From NCBI GenBank assembly GCA_025331445.1, contig JAIWNE010000006.1:496001-560000 (forward strand): DNA of 64,000 nucleotides. The letters are read 5' to 3'. The position numbers and the translations under genes are program-made. Origin of the DNA: Blakeslea trispora. Taxonomy: Eukaryota; Mucoromycota; Mucoromycetes; Mucorales; Choanephoraceae. The notes under the pieces are model-generated. The model was not told where the DNA came from, did no database searches, and worked only from the letters and a program-made list of their open reading frames with translations. Positions 62,389 through 64,000 of the stretch are shown here, piece by piece (within the stretch, counting starts at the first letter, position 1; the number at the start of each line of letters is the position of its first letter).

Positions 62389-64000
62389 CTTCTCTTCTCT
62401 TAATTTATCTATACACAACAGAAACAAAGAAAAAGAAAAAAGGGTATGAAAAGAGAAAGAGAGGTGGTATCAAGAGAAGAAAAAAAAAAAAAAAGAAAAC
62501 CAAAAAAAAAAAAGATTTTTCAACCCTTTTAAAACCTCATTTTCGTTTTTGTGCAACAATAGGCTAAAACATCCCAAAAATAGAAGGAATAAAAAATTAG
62601 CGCAATAGCTCCATTTGCCGATATTGCGCAACCATTTTTAACCGGAAGAAAGACTCTTGTTTTTTTTTCTAGTCTATCTTTAGACCCAAGCAGCATTTCA
62701 ATTCCTCTATTGGTCACTTACATAACTGATCATTTACATTCGTTTGATTGGTTGGCTTTTTAGAATGAGCTTTTGCAGATACTCTCTCTCTTTCTTTCTT
62801 TCTTTATCGAATCTTTCTCTCTCTTTTGAAGCTGTTCAATATTACTCTAGATTAAGAGCTGAAGAACTGGCTGGCTTTGGTTTTGTTTGTCTTTTATCTC
62901 AATCATAAAACACCGAGAATGCAAAAAAAAAAAGTAATACAGCCAATTCTTGATGGAAAGGTGTTTATCTTGTTTTGAGTATTTTCTTGCCCTGTGTTGT
63001 ATTGAGAAATCCTCAAGATCATTGTGTGGAATCAATGTCTATGGTGAGTAATGTATAAATGATGATTTAACGGAATGAAAGTAGAGTTGTTTAAAAAATA
63101 TGTAACCTACTTTTTTTTAATGTCCAGAACGTCATTTGTTGTGTTGCATTTAACTTGTAGTACACTTTGAGAATTAGATGGCTTTGCTTTCTTTTGTTTG
63201 TTTGGACTGCTAACAAGTACTTTTCAAGTTTATTCCAAGCAACATCAATGTGCTTCTTTTGATTTATATTCAGATAGTAAATGTTACACTTTCCAATCGC
63301 CTATTCTATGATCAGCCCTGCAATTGTTAGCAACAACAACTGTAAGAGTTCTTTCCCCAGTTAGCACACTGAAAAGCTTAATTTCCATATAGCTTAATTT
63401 ATTGTGATTTAAATGAAATCATCCTCCTTCATTTAGGAGAGAAGATGGCATCATAAGTTTATGATCTCCTGATTTCTATGAATGAGATCTTTTCTTGATT
63501 ACGTCAACGAAAAATAATGTGTAATCAAACAAACCAAGTATGTCATTGGATGAATCAAAATTATGCCAAAAGTGTCACATGATTTTCTCGCAATACATCT
63601 CTATCCACAAGGGTGTGAAGAATGCGTTTTGTTATCGGTTGAACAAGCAATAAGAAACCAAACTCTAGTCGAGTGCATTTCAAGTATTCTTAATTCTATG
63701 CAGGTTGATTTAGGGTAGTAAGAATTATTGATTGTTTTTTAATTAAACAATATGAAAACAAAAAGGCATAGGCTTCTTAAAGTAGGAGTAAATAAGAAAC
63801 AAACACAAGTTAGCCAATCAATGAGCATTGTTTACAACATGGGCAAAGTTCTTAATAAGCATCTTTCTTTTCTGTATAGCACAATAGAGATACTTTATAC
63901 TCTATTTCTAGAAAATATATACATGTGTTTGAAAAAAAGGAGGAGAAAGGGAAATCTCTATTCAAACGATTAGATAATCTAGTGCTTGGAATGATTGTTA
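62389..64000. other. Gene-free right end
   Basis: 1.6 kb of AT-rich DNA. It holds the promoter of the glycosyltransferase gene, with A/G-rich runs (AGAAGAAAAAAAAAAA) just upstream of its start. Frames to 73 codons (63752-63973) are not convincing. A neighbouring gene might lie beyond the right edge. Confidence 0.4.

Overview
The window is nuclear DNA of a filamentous fungus, most probably an early-diverging one (Mucoromycota, and Mucorales is the best guess). Genes are dense and carry many short introns (about 45-75 nt) with GTAAGT-type donors, CTAAC-like branch points and AG acceptors. Spacers are AT-rich and full of poly-A/poly-T and pyrimidine runs. Gene content fits this: a muskelin, an HDEL-tailed ER Hsp90, Dnf-type flippase, PHO85-type cyclin, pepsin-like secreted protease and Vac7-like protein. 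All gene models below were assembled by eye from exons; no transcript data were available, so exon borders are predictions.

Layout: 0-17 kb is a run of minus-strand genes: muskelin (cut by the left edge), URB1/NPA1 (pre-60S assembly), a DIS3L2/SSD1-type RNB protein, a small unidentified coiled-coil protein and a Vac7-like vacuolar membrane protein. 18.8-25.2 kb holds an M50B-like membrane protein and GRP94 (plus strand), then a 56-aa membrane microprotein and bleomycin hydrolase (minus). 26-37.5 kb has PPP4R1 (minus), a mitochondrial PPR protein (plus), an alpha-arrestin, an ICMT-like methyltransferase and a Gdown1-like protein (minus), then LUC7L3 (plus). 39.4-49.4 kb has a Pho80-type cyclin and a Dnf-type P4-ATPase (plus) facing an SMPD4-like protein (minus). 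51.2-57.2 kb has a small secreted Kre9/Knh1-like protein, a 1.8-kb transposon with 166-bp inverted repeats, an aspartic protease, mitochondrial RBFA (minus) and eL24 (plus). A family-2 glycosyltransferase (60.4-62.4 kb, minus) is last; the rest is non-coding as far as I can see.

Several neighbours share a theme: URB1, eL24, RBFA and LUC7L3 serve ribosome or RNA biogenesis, and RBFA/eL24 are divergent over a 239-bp shared promoter. The flippase, SMPD4-like protein, arrestin, Vac7-like protein and GRP94 serve membranes and the secretory path. I see no metabolic gene cluster.

The most unusual observations are (i) an eL24 gene model that only works if one exon is a single nucleotide, with a 5-nt first exon as well; (ii) a TA-flanked transposon whose two inverted repeats each contain the same start codon and first 13 codons; (iii) a fungal protein with the metazoan Gdown1 signature; and (iv) an intron inflated by a 194-bp CT microsatellite in the SMPD4-like gene. 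No tRNA, rRNA or CRISPR was recognised.
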